Assembly: GCA_002424705.1 (NCBI GenBank)
Contig: DIKW01000046.1
Location: forward strand, 13,006 to 31,571
Direction of reading: 5' to 3'
DNA length: 18,566 bases
From: Geobacter sp. UBA5608
GTDB taxonomy: Bacteria > Desulfobacterota > Desulfuromonadia > Geobacterales > Pseudopelobacteraceae
The notes beneath the pieces were generated by a model, which was not told where the DNA came from, made no database searches, and saw only the letters and a list, made by a program, of their open reading frames with translations. Both the position numbers and the translations under genes were made by a program. Below are positions 1 through 7,082 of the stretch, one piece after another (positions within the stretch are counted from its first letter, which is position 1; each line of letters starts with the position of its first letter).

Positions 1-185
1 GGTGTATCCAGCGACGGCACCGCACTGATGATCCGCAGCTTGCCACTGCTATTGGCCAGAGTAACCGGGGCCAGGGCTGTATCCACCACCGCGAATTCAG
101 GGGCCTTATCGCCCACCTTCAGAGCCGGCCCCAGCAAGGTCATCGGGTTACCTTTAAACGTTATGATACCGCTGCGCTCCTGCAT
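1..185 (-). CDS. tpx: Thiol peroxidase Tpx, N-terminal part (runs off the left edge)
   Basis: This is the first 61 codons of a peroxiredoxin of the Tpx family, which reduces lipid and alkyl hydroperoxides in the cytoplasm or periplasm using thioredoxin. The start reads M-Q-E-R-S-G-I-I-T-F-K-G-N-P, followed by L-L-G-P, a K-V-G-D-K-A-P-E-F segment and I-S-A-V-P-S-L-D-T just before the window edge. That is the canonical Tpx N-terminus; the peroxidatic cysteine, expected a few residues after S-L-D-T, lies outside the window. The start at 185 is fixed by a strong ribosome-binding site (AAGGAGG, complement of 191-197). No signal peptide is visible in the part present. A sigma-70-like promoter lies at 229-256. 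Family assignment is firm; only the catalytic residues remain unseen. Confidence 0.93.
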   Translation of the reverse strand, partial: MQERSGIITFKGNPMTLLGPALKVGDKAPEFAVVDTALAPVTLANSSGKLRIISAVPSLDT

Positions 186-228
186 GAGTGCCTCCTTGCG
201 ACATGGTTAGGGTGTGTTATACGGTAAC

Positions 229-256
229 AGCATACGGTAAAGCACTGTCATGTCAA
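229..256 (-). promoter_or_regulatory. Putative sigma-70 promoter of tpx
   Basis: On the minus strand TTGACA (251-256) and TATGCT (229-234) are separated by 16 bp, about 45 bp before the tpx start codon. The -35 is a perfect consensus. The 9-bp direct repeat ATACGGTAA (219-227 and 232-240) overlaps the -10 region and could be a regulator site. Confidence 0.55.
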
Positions 257-360
257 GCCGATCGGGATTCTAACGCTTCTTGACCGGCATCAAACAACCG
301 CCCGTCGGCATCTGCTAGGGTGGTAGCCAACAATGCAACCTCAACCGAAGGGAGAACGTC

Positions 361-693
361 ATGTCAAACCAGAATGAAACCTTGATTGGACAGGCCTTGA
401 CCATTAACGAACTGGCCGCCTATCAGTCCGGCTCTGTGGTCAGCCGCACCCTGATCGACAAAAAAATCGGCACGCTGACCCTGTTTGCCTTTGACCAGGG
501 CCAGGGGCTTTCGGAGCATGCCGCCCCCTATGACGCCTTTGTGCAGGTACTCGACGGCAGCGCCGCTATCACCATCGCAGGAAAGGTACAGCAGGTCGAT
601 GCCGGTCAGATGATCATCATGCCGGCCAACGTGCCCCACAGCCTGCGGGCAGAAAAACCGTTCAAGATGCTGCTGGTGATGATCCGGGCGTAA
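361..693 (+). CDS. Small single-domain cupin protein
   Basis: A 110-residue cupin_2-type protein of unknown substrate. The beta-barrel pattern is clear: a first motif around residues 49-66 (G-L-S-E-H-A-A-P-Y-D ... V-L-D-G), a central glycine-rich turn, and a second motif at 83-97 (G-Q-M-I-I-M-P-A-N-V-P-H-S-L). Only His53, possibly Asp58, and His93 remain as candidate metal ligands, so the usual HxH pair of the first motif is incomplete; metal binding may be weak or altered. Such small cupins are common in anaerobes and are usually left unassigned. The start is supported by a GGGAG-type ribosome-binding site just upstream. It stands alone: tpx is divergent and the next genes converge on it. 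No clear terminator is visible in 694-729. Confidence 0.88.
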   Translation: MSNQNETLIGQALTINELAAYQSGSVVSRTLIDKKIGTLTLFAFDQGQGLSEHAAPYDAFVQVLDGSAAITIAGKVQQVDAGQMIIMPANVPHSLRAEKPFKMLLVMIRA

Positions 694-729
694 ACTGGTT
701 TACACAGGCTCCGACCGAACAGACCTTGA

Positions 730-1335
730 TCAACGGTTGGCGGTATCATTCTTTTGCATCACCTTGATCTCGCCGTTGTCCATGTCGTACATCCAGCCAT
801 GGACAGAGAGCTTGCCGTCCAGCATGGCGCGACGGACAAAGGGGTATTCCAGCAGGTGCTCCAGCTGCAGCCGGACGTTTTCCTCTTCCACCAGGCGTCG
901 GCGCTGTTCCTCGGTGACCTGCAGCCGCAGAGAGCGCAGCTTGTCGTCCACCCGCTCCATGGCCTTATAGGCGTTGTTGAGCCAGATCGGGATGTAGCGA
1001 TCATCGGGATCTTCATGCATCAGGGCGTTAATACCGCCGCAGTTGTAGTGGCCACAGATCACCACGTCGGGGATCTTGAGGTGGTTGATGGTGAACTCAA
1101 GCACCGCCGAGAGATTCCAGTCGTTGGTGGCCACGATGTTGCCCACGTTGCGGTGTACGAACACCTCACCGGGCCGGGTCTGGGTGATGGTGTTGACCGG
1201 CACCCGCGAGTCTGAGCAGCCGATCCAGAGCACGGTCGGGCGCTGCATCTTGGAAAGCTCCGAGAAATACTCCTGCTCCTTCTCAAAGACATCCCGCACG
1301 AAGCGCTTGTTGCCATCCAGCAGGGTGGTAATCAT
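730..1335 (-). CDS. Beta-class carbonic anhydrase
   Basis: A 201-residue beta-carbonic anhydrase, which interconverts CO2 and bicarbonate in the cytoplasm. The zinc ligands are visible as Cys40 in C-S-D-S-R (40-44, with the catalytic Asp42-Arg44 dyad) and His96/Cys99 in C-G-H-Y-N-C-G-G. R-N-V-G-N (62-66) and the long C-terminal helix region also fit, and length matches bacterial Can enzymes. A GGGAGG ribosome-binding site precedes the ATG at 1335. It lies only 27 bp downstream of the isochorismatase-family gene on the same strand, so the two are probably co-transcribed. This pairing could mean the carbonic anhydrase handles CO2 released by the hydrolase, but that is inference; it may equally be the general housekeeping enzyme. 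Confidence 0.95.
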   Translation of the reverse strand: MITTLLDGNKRFVRDVFEKEQEYFSELSKMQRPTVLWIGCSDSRVPVNTITQTRPGEVFVHRNVGNIVATNDWNLSAVLEFTINHLKIPDVVICGHYNCGGINALMHEDPDDRYIPIWLNNAYKAMERVDDKLRSLRLQVTEEQRRRLVEEENVRLQLEHLLEYPFVRRAMLDGKLSVHGWMYDMDNGEIKVMQKNDTANR

Positions 1336-1362
1336 GGGACACCTCCCGGTGGTGAGAGCGAG

Positions 1363-1932
1363 CTACTTGACCAGCTTCGACAGCTTCTTGAACGACTCGG
1401 TGCCGGCTACCCGCAGCCATTGGAACAGCACCGATTCGGTACAGGTAATCACCGCCCCGGCCTGGCGCATCTCCTCCAGGGCCGTGTTCCAGTTCCGTTT
1501 GGAACGGCTCATCACCGCATCCCGCACCACCTGCACCTGATAACCGGCGTCCAGCAACTCAAGCACCGTCTGCAGCACACAGACATGGGTCTCCATGCCG
1601 GTGATCACGATCTGGCGCCGTCCGCTGGTTCGGAGCTGCTCCACGAATCCAGCGCAGCCACAGCTGCTGAAGGCCATCTTTTCGTGGCGAGGCGCGGCCC
1701 CCAGTTTTTCCCCCAACGGAGCGATTGTCGATCCCAAACCCTTTACATATTGCTCGGTGACCGCCACCGGCACCTGCAGTTCGTGAGCCGCTTCCAGCAG
1801 TATGGCGGTGTTGCTGCTCAGCTGCTCCAACACCTGCTGATCCATCGCCGTGCACAGCCGTTCCTGAATGTCGATCACCACCAGCAAGGATTCATCGGCA
1901 GAAAGAAAAAAGCGTTCTCGAATAGTTGGCAT
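1363..1932 (-). CDS. Isochorismatase-family cysteine hydrolase
   Basis: A 189-residue member of the isochorismatase/nicotinamidase-like superfamily. The catalytic triad is visible: Asp21 in V-V-I-D-I-Q-E-R, Lys85 in H-E-K-M-A-F and Cys118 in G-M-E-T-H-V-C-V. The M-E-T-H-V-C-V form is typical of the small hydrolases of the YcaC-like or isochorismatase-like group, whose natural substrates are mostly unknown (amides, ureides or isochorismate in various members). No nicotinamidase metal-binding set (D-x-H ... H) is evident, so PncA activity is unlikely. A purine-rich AAGGGGG lies before the ATG. It is the upstream gene of a probable two-gene unit with the carbonic anhydrase, with its own promoter candidate at 1966-1994. 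Confidence 0.88.
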   Translation of the reverse strand: MPTIRERFFLSADESLLVVIDIQERLCTAMDQQVLEQLSSNTAILLEAAHELQVPVAVTEQYVKGLGSTIAPLGEKLGAAPRHEKMAFSSCGCAGFVEQLRTSGRRQIVITGMETHVCVLQTVLELLDAGYQVQVVRDAVMSRSKRNWNTALEEMRQAGAVITCTESVLFQWLRVAGTESFKKLSKLVK

Positions 1933-1965
1933 AACAGCACCCCCTTAACAGTAAAAGATGGTTCC

Positions 1966-1994
1966 AGCTTAGATTCAGTGGGCCGCAAGGTCAA
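1966..1994 (-). promoter_or_regulatory. Putative promoter of the isochorismatase/carbonic anhydrase unit
   Basis: On the minus strand TTGACC (1989-1994) and TAAGCT (1966-1971) are spaced by exactly 17 bp, about 35 bp before the ATG at 1932. The -35 is good, the -10 is weak. Confidence 0.4.
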
Positions 1995-2012
1995 GCAACC
2001 TTTGTTTTATTT

Positions 2013-2306
2013 TTATTCTGATATCTCTTGAATCAACACAAAGGGGTCCACCACCAGCATATCAAACTGACGTCCCGGCTGTCGGTTCCACTCATCAAGC
2101 TGATCAGGGCTGGGCTTGGCGATCATGCGCGAGGCCAGCCAGGCCTGCACGGTTGCGGCATCATCCACAGCAAGACGTTCCCCTACTTCGGCCAGCTCCA
2201 GCATACCGTCCACCCAGATCAGGGCGTCCCGCTGATGGTGCGGCAGCAGCCACTCCCAGCGGGCCTGGTCAACCTGTTGTGCCAGCTCCTGCCTGTCTAT
2301 CTGCAT
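2013..2306 (-). CDS. DUF2288 family protein
   Basis: A 97-residue soluble protein that matches the DUF2288 pattern as I recall it: an N-terminal helix ending R-W-E-W-L-L-P-H (17-24), an A-L-I-W-V-D motif (28-33), L-E-L-A-E-V-G-E-R-L-A-V-D-D-A-A-T-V (36-53), a W-L stretch, and a C-terminal F-D-M-L-V-V-D-P-F-V-L-I-Q-E segment. Length is typical. No function is known for the family and no catalytic motif is visible. The start is supported by GGGAGGGAGA immediately upstream. It is followed 80 bp downstream by the isochorismatase gene, which has its own promoter candidate, and it is divergent from the DUF4388/PilT operon. Confidence 0.82.
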   Translation of the reverse strand: MQIDRQELAQQVDQARWEWLLPHHQRDALIWVDGMLELAEVGERLAVDDAATVQAWLASRMIAKPSPDQLDEWNRQPGRQFDMLVVDPFVLIQEISE

Positions 2307-2359
2307 CTGTCTCCCTCCCGACTACGATGGTTAAATTTCGCACACCAAACGATATCTCC

Positions 2360-2388
2360 TTGAATACTGACCTAGTTCTGCTTTAATT
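2360..2388 (+). promoter_or_regulatory. Putative promoter of the DUF4388-PilT operon
   Basis: TTGAAT (2360-2365) and TTAATT (2383-2388) are 17 bp apart, about 40 bp before the ATG at 2429, in the AT-richest part of the intergenic region. Match to sigma-70 consensus is moderate. Confidence 0.4.
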
Positions 2389-2428
2389 ATCCAGCAACGT
2401 CAAGTCCCCTTCATAAGGAGTCTGGCCC

Positions 2429-3649
2429 ATGTCGTTCTCCGGCGACCTTGAATATCTTTCGATCGTAGATGTGATTCAGCTGCTGCACAGCACCCGCAAG
2501 ACCGGCACACTCAGGATAGTTGGCCGCAAGGGCGAAATTTCGCTTATCTTTAACGACGGTTACATTAATGGCGCCAGCCACTACGACACCGGCACCCGCA
2601 CCGGGACAATCCTGATTGAGGCAGGGGTTATCAGCCGCGACGACCTGGATCGAGCCCTGGCGCTCCAGGCCCAGGCCGGACTGAATCGCCGGCCACTGAT
2701 CGCCACCCTGCTGGAAAACAACCTGGTGGCCAAGGACGATGCCTACCGCGGCCTGGAAACACTGATCGAACTTTCCATCGTCGAGATCCTGACCTGGAAG
2801 AAGGGCAGCTTTGCCCTTGAGCCCGACACAGTGCAGATTTGCGATGAATTCCGCTACTTTCCGGAAAAACTACAGGAAGAGTTGAACCTGCCCACCGAAC
2901 ATGTCCTGATGGATGCCCTGCGGATCTATGACGAAAAGAAGCGCGACGGCCTGATTGTCGATGAAGAGCTGCACGACGAGGAGCCGCCGTCGGCAGCTGC
3001 CGTGTCGGCTGCGGGTGATCTGACGATCTCGGCCGATGATCTGGGCCTGGGCGACCTTGATACCATCAAACGCAAAAAGCCGACCTTTCACGAGGCGCTT
3101 CGCGATGAGCCGGCCGGTTCAATCGCCGCCCCCACCCCTGCCGCCGTACTGAAAGAGGCAATGGTGCAGCTGAAAAAGGTGTCAAGCCTGCCGGAGACCG
3201 CCCTGATCCTGCTCAAGACCGTCGGCGCCATCTTCCCACGCGCCCTGACGCTGGTGGCCTGGGAAAAAGAGCTGGTGGCCGAGCGAGGGATCGGCATCAA
3301 CACCGAGCCTGCTGCCGGTCCGGGACCGGTGCTGGGCTTCAAACTGCCACTGTCCACTGGCTCCCTGTTCAGTTTTGTGCTTGACAAGGGCCACCTGTTC
3401 TTTGGTAAATCGCATGATCAGCTGTTGCGCGAGCTGCTCTACGGGGCGATTACTCCCCCCGCCGACGCCACCGTACTGATCCTGCCACTAAAACTCGGCA
3501 AGCGGGTGGTTTCCGTAACCTATGCCGATTTCGGCACGTTGCCTGCCACGGCCGTGCCGGTTGATCTGCTGGCAAGCTGCGCTGAATACGCGGGGCTGTC
3601 TATCGAAAGTGCGCTGTCACATGCGCAGCAGTCTGCTAAAAAGGACTGA
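2429..3649 (+). CDS. DUF4388 (PatA-N-like) domain protein
   Basis: A 406-residue cytoplasmic protein. Residues 1-60 form a DUF4388/PatA-N-type domain (F-S-G-D-L-E-Y-L-S-I-V-D-V-I-Q-L-L, then T-G-T-L-R-I and F-N-D-G-Y-I-N-G-A), a module common in delta-proteobacteria. It is followed by a helical continuation to about 160 (I-L-I-E-A-G-V-I-S ... A-T-L-L-E-N-N-L-V), a low-complexity acidic linker (about 178-215) and a C-terminal alpha/beta domain (about 245-400) that looks GAF-like in outline but has no motif I can name. No enzymatic residues are evident. The start has AAGGAGT at good distance. The PilT-like ATPase begins 14 bp downstream, so the two are co-transcribed; in inference this protein is a regulator or adaptor for that motor. 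Confidence 0.85.
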   Translation: MSFSGDLEYLSIVDVIQLLHSTRKTGTLRIVGRKGEISLIFNDGYINGASHYDTGTRTGTILIEAGVISRDDLDRALALQAQAGLNRRPLIATLLENNLVAKDDAYRGLETLIELSIVEILTWKKGSFALEPDTVQICDEFRYFPEKLQEELNLPTEHVLMDALRIYDEKKRDGLIVDEELHDEEPPSAAAVSAAGDLTISADDLGLGDLDTIKRKKPTFHEALRDEPAGSIAAPTPAAVLKEAMVQLKKVSSLPETALILLKTVGAIFPRALTLVAWEKELVAERGIGINTEPAAGPGPVLGFKLPLSTGSLFSFVLDKGHLFFGKSHDQLLRELLYGAITPPADATVLILPLKLGKRVVSVTYADFGTLPATAVPVDLLASCAEYAGLSIESALSHAQQSAKKD

Positions 3650-3663
3650 GAAGGGAACGCCGC

Positions 3664-4734
3664 ATGGATATGAACCTGCTTAACCAGATTCTGGGAATCG
3701 CTTTTGAAAAACGGGTCTCGGACCTGCACTTTGAGGTGGACAACCCGCCCTTCTTCCGGGCCCACGGTCAACTGGTCCGCTCAAAACTCCCTGCTCTCAC
3801 CTCCCAGGACACCGAATTCATTGCCAAGACCGTGCTGGAGCAGAGCAACCGCACCCTGCCCGGCGACCTGAAAGAACTTGACGCTGCCTATGCACTGCCC
3901 AACGGGGGGCGTTTCAGGGTCAGTATCTTCCGCCAGCGCTGCAGCATCGGCATCGTGATGCGGGTCATCCCCCCCTACATCGCTGACTTTACCGAGCTGA
4001 ACCTGCCGCCGGTGCTGGGCGAGATCTGCCAGGCCCCCAACGGCCTGGTGCTGGTAACCGGCCCCACCGGCAACGGCAAATCCACCACCCTGGCCTCAAT
4101 GCTGCAGTTTATAAACAAGAACGACAGCTTCAACATCATTACCATCGAAGATCCGATCGAGTTTCTGTTTGCCTCGGACAAGAGCTGCATCATCCAACGC
4201 GAGGTAGGGATCGACACCGGCAGTTTCAGCGCAGCCCTCAAGGCCGCGCTGCGGATGGACCCGGACGTGATCATGGTGGGTGAGATGCGCGACCTGGAGA
4301 CTATCGACTCCTGCATCAAGGCCGCTGAGACCGGTCACCTGGTCTTTTCAACCCTGCACACCCAAAGCGCCTCATCCACCATCAACCGCCTGGTGGGCCA
4401 TTTCCCGCCCGACTCCCAGGAGGTGATCCGCCAGCGCCTGGCCGATATCCTGGTGGCTACGGTATCGCTGCGACTGATCAGCGACAAGACCGGCGAGAAG
4501 GTGCTGCCGGTGGTGGAGATCATGCGCACCACCACCACTATCCAGGCCTGCATCCGCGAAGGCCGGTTCGATGAAATCGAAAAACATATCGAAAACGGCC
4601 GCACCCAGTACCAGATGCAGACCCTGGACCAGCATCTGGTTCAACTCTGCCAGCAGGACCTGATCACCTTCGAACAGGCCAAGCGGATCACCCGCTCCAT
4701 GGACCTGGAACGCAAGCTGACCTTCGGCGAATAA
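3664..4734 (+). CDS. PilT/PilU-like type IV pilus retraction ATPase
   Basis: A 356-residue hexameric secretion-type ATPase. Visible elements: an N-terminal PAS-like domain with S-D-L-H-F (19-23); Walker A G-P-T-G-N-G-K-S-T (133-141, Asn in place of the usual Ser); the Asp box I-T-I-E-D-P (159-164); Walker B with catalytic Glu207 in V-G-E-M-R-D; the His box L-V-F-S-T-L-H-T (226-233); and the C-terminal I-Q-A-C-I-R-E-G motif (293-300) diagnostic of PilT/PilU rather than PilB. The canonical A-I-R-N-L-I-R-E of PilT is changed, and the divergence suggests a paralogue rather than the main pilT. It sits at the inner membrane base of the pilus and uses ATP to depolymerise pilin. The DUF4388 gene is co-transcribed upstream, and a terminator follows. 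Confidence 0.93.
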   Translation: MDMNLLNQILGIAFEKRVSDLHFEVDNPPFFRAHGQLVRSKLPALTSQDTEFIAKTVLEQSNRTLPGDLKELDAAYALPNGGRFRVSIFRQRCSIGIVMRVIPPYIADFTELNLPPVLGEICQAPNGLVLVTGPTGNGKSTTLASMLQFINKNDSFNIITIEDPIEFLFASDKSCIIQREVGIDTGSFSAALKAALRMDPDVIMVGEMRDLETIDSCIKAAETGHLVFSTLHTQSASSTINRLVGHFPPDSQEVIRQRLADILVATVSLRLISDKTGEKVLPVVEIMRTTTTIQACIREGRFDEIEKHIENGRTQYQMQTLDQHLVQLCQQDLITFEQAKRITRSMDLERKLTFGE

Positions 4735-4752
4735 CAACCTCGTGACCTGCAC

Positions 4753-4795
4753 AACAAAGCGGGGCTCTCCTTGCCGGAGGGCCCCGCTTTGTTTT
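4753..4795. terminator. Strong bidirectional terminator between pilT-like gene and ovoA
   Basis: A perfect 13-bp stem AACAAAGCGGGGC (4753-4765) / GCCCCGCTTTGTT (4781-4793) with an inner CTCC/GGAG helix. T-rich sequence follows on the plus strand and the A-rich 5' flank gives a modest U run on the minus strand. It lies between two convergent genes and can serve both. Confidence 0.85.
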
Positions 4796-4809
4796 CGGCA
4801 ACGGCATGG

Positions 4810-6918
4810 TCAGCGCAGCTCCCAGACCGTAAGCTCACTGATGGTGTGCTGGAACTTGCGCCGGGTCTCACGGATCACGAACGGGACCTCCCGGGGCTCA
4901 CCCACCAGCCTGAAACGGGGCAGCAGGGCCGTTTTCAGGCCATCCAGGCCCCAGACCGGCTCGCCGGCCTCACGATAGCCCCCCAGCCACTCATCCTTAT
5001 TCGTAAACTCCTCCAGCCAGGTGTAGGGCGAACTGATCACCAACAGGCCACCCGGATTGATCCGCTCATGGATCGTGGCCAGAAAACGACGCGGCGCATA
5101 GAGCCGGTCGATCAGGTTGGCGGCCAACACCAGATCGTAACCTCGAAATTTCTCAGGCAGGTTACAGGCATCGGCCTGATAGAAGCTGACCCGCTGCCTG
5201 ACCTCGGCCAACCCGACATCGTCCAGACTGACCTCGTGGAAAGAGACGATCTCGCCCTCCTCCGGGAAGGCGTAGCGCAGGTGCCCCTCCTCCTGCATCC
5301 GGGCCGCCAGACGGAAGAAGCGGGTCGAAAAATCCAGCCCGGTCACCTGCCGAAACCCGCCCCGCGCCAATTCAAAGCTGGCCCGTCCCACGGCGCAGCC
5401 CAGGTCCAGGGCATGGTCCAGCCGTCGACCCGCCATCTGCTGCAGGCAGATCTCGGCCACTGCGCGTGGGAAGTTGGGCACCCCGAACTGCTCCGCTCCA
5501 TAGTGGGCCTCGCAATACAGTATTGCTGCCTGGTCGGTCTCGTACTGTTCGTCGCAGATCATCACCGGCGCACTGCTCTCCACGTAGCGGAAACCGGCGT
5601 GCTGGAAGAAGTGGCGCCGGAAGGCATAGCGGGCGTCACGGGTAGCCTCGTTGCCGGTGGATATCCAGGAACCGCCCTTGATCAGGTTGTGGCGGGTATC
5701 AAAGGTGGGGGTGGAGAAGTCGTCGTACCAGGGGTGGACCTCGAAGCCGTGGAAGGGATAGATCGGCGTCTCGGTCCACTGCCAGACATTACCCACGACA
5801 TCGAAAAAATCACCTTGGCGGAAACGGTCCACCGGGCAGGCAGAACACCAGTATTCCAGATTGAGATTGCCCGGCGCCTGCTGCCAGTAGGGCTGATCCG
5901 GCAGCTGGCAGTCATCCCGCAGGCGATACCACTCATCCTCGCTGGGCAGCCGGATCGGCTGACCGGTAAGCACTGACTTCCAGTTGCAGAACGCCTTGGC
6001 CTCCAGGTAGTTGACCTCCACCGGCCAGTTCCAGGGCAGGGTGATCTCCGCGGCCATGGTGCGCAGCCGCCAGCCGTCATGGTCACTGATCCAGAACAAT
6101 GGATGCTCGGCCTGACGGAACTGGCGCCAATTCCAACCTTCCTCTTTCCACCACTGCGGTTGCCGGTAACCGCCTGCCTCCACAAAGGTCAGGAACTCCC
6201 GGTTGGAAACCAGATACTGCGCCGCCTTGAAATCGGGCACCTCGGCCTGATGGCTACCGTACTCGTTGTCCCAGCCGTAGAGCGGATGGTCCCTGGTCTT
6301 GCCTAACTGCACCGTCCCACCCGGCACCGGCAGCAACTGGTTGGGCGGCGGCTCGCCGGCCTCTTGGCAGATAGCCCAGAACGGGAGCTGTACTACCTGA
6401 TCCAGCGGCAACTGACGGATCAAGACCGAGGAGGTCTCCAGATGAATCCGTTCATGCTCGATCCCCATCATGATTGCCCACCAGGGCGATTCCCAGTTAA
6501 TCGGCAAGGTCAGCGGCAGGCTGATGATCAGCCGGTCCATCAATGCCCGCACCTGATCACGGTAGTCCTTGACCGCCTGCACCGTGGGCCAGTCGTAATG
6601 GGACTGGTCCAGGTCGTCCCAGGACATCTCGTCCACCCCCACCGCGAACATTGACTCAAAGCCCGGATTAATCCGTTGTTCGATCACCCGGGCGATGATC
6701 AGCTTGTTGATGAAGAAGGTGGCGGTATGGCCGTAGTAAAAGATCAGCGGGTGCCGCAGCCGGTCGGCCCGCAGATAGAAGGCGCCGTCGTGACGCAGGC
6801 TCTCGTACAGCCGTTCGTCAATTGTGAAGGTGGCATGGAAATAATCCCGAATCGCTGCCCGTTTGACTTCAGGCTCCCCCTCGTTCAGAATGATGGTGCG
6901 GGTCTGGTGTTGGTCCAT
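4810..6918 (-). CDS. ovoA: 5-histidylcysteine sulfoxide synthase / 4-mercaptohistidine N1-methyltransferase (OvoA)
   Basis: A 702-residue three-part enzyme starting ovothiol biosynthesis: it couples cysteine to C5 of histidine with O2, then methylates mercaptohistidine. Residues 1-180 are a DinB-like domain with His64 and the iron motif HxxxHxE (His155, His159, Glu161). Residues 190-450 are a formylglycine-generating-enzyme-like fold (V-P-G-G-T-V-Q-L-G-K at 198-207, N-E-Y-G at 218-221, G-N-V-W-Q-W-T-E at 376-383, K-G-G-S-W at 414-418). Residues 460-702 are a SAM-dependent methyltransferase with L-D-L-G-C-A-V-G-R-A (504-513). The fused methyltransferase and length separate OvoA from EgtB and SenA. 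A frame open to 6978 exists, but the ATG at 6918 has GGGAGGG 8-13 bases upstream, so I chose it. No OvoB lyase gene is adjacent. Confidence 0.92.
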   Translation of the reverse strand: MDQHQTRTIILNEGEPEVKRAAIRDYFHATFTIDERLYESLRHDGAFYLRADRLRHPLIFYYGHTATFFINKLIIARVIEQRINPGFESMFAVGVDEMSWDDLDQSHYDWPTVQAVKDYRDQVRALMDRLIISLPLTLPINWESPWWAIMMGIEHERIHLETSSVLIRQLPLDQVVQLPFWAICQEAGEPPPNQLLPVPGGTVQLGKTRDHPLYGWDNEYGSHQAEVPDFKAAQYLVSNREFLTFVEAGGYRQPQWWKEEGWNWRQFRQAEHPLFWISDHDGWRLRTMAAEITLPWNWPVEVNYLEAKAFCNWKSVLTGQPIRLPSEDEWYRLRDDCQLPDQPYWQQAPGNLNLEYWCSACPVDRFRQGDFFDVVGNVWQWTETPIYPFHGFEVHPWYDDFSTPTFDTRHNLIKGGSWISTGNEATRDARYAFRRHFFQHAGFRYVESSAPVMICDEQYETDQAAILYCEAHYGAEQFGVPNFPRAVAEICLQQMAGRRLDHALDLGCAVGRASFELARGGFRQVTGLDFSTRFFRLAARMQEEGHLRYAFPEEGEIVSFHEVSLDDVGLAEVRQRVSFYQADACNLPEKFRGYDLVLAANLIDRLYAPRRFLATIHERINPGGLLVISSPYTWLEEFTNKDEWLGGYREAGEPVWGLDGLKTALLPRFRLVGEPREVPFVIRETRRKFQHTISELTVWELR

Positions 6919-6957
6919 AGGACGTCCCTCCCTGCGACAGTAGCATGCCTCACATCC

Positions 6958-6985
6958 AGTATACCCCTGAACTGTCAACCGGCAA
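6958..6985 (-). promoter_or_regulatory. ovoA: Putative ovoA promoter
   Basis: On the minus strand TTGCCG (6980-6985) and a perfect-looking TATACT (6958-6963) are 16 bp apart, placing the start point about 30 bases before the ribosome-binding site. A TTGACA also occurs between them but is too close to the -10 to be its partner. Confidence 0.4.
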
Positions 6986-7025
6986 TGAGCCGCTAAAATC
7001 TGTATCGGACAACAACAATATCGGG

Positions 7026-7031
7026 TATACT
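7026..7031 (+). promoter_or_regulatory. Putative -10 element for the FKBP isomerase gene
   Basis: TATACT preceded by GGG, 51 bp before the ATG at 7083. No convincing -35 hexamer is found at 16-18 bp. The same GGG-TATACT string is present on the opposite strand in the ovoA promoter, so the divergent pair may be similarly controlled. Confidence 0.3.
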
Positions 7032-7082
7032 ATTCAATTACGGCAACAATGCCCTACCAACACCATCAAGAAAGGTTTTACC

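Noticed and set aside
4771..5976. 401-codon open frame on the plus strand
   Set aside because: It lies wholly antisense to ovoA, has no recognisable protein features, and arises from the GC-rich third positions of the real gene.
6919..6978. Twenty extra codons at the N-terminus of OvoA
   Set aside because: They cover the putative promoter, contain no family sequence, and the ATG at 6918 has the strong ribosome-binding site.
6945..7082. N-terminal extension of the FKBP isomerase
   Set aside because: SlyD proteins begin at the M-A-Q-A-Q-K-G-D position; the extension overlaps the ovoA promoter and has no similarity.
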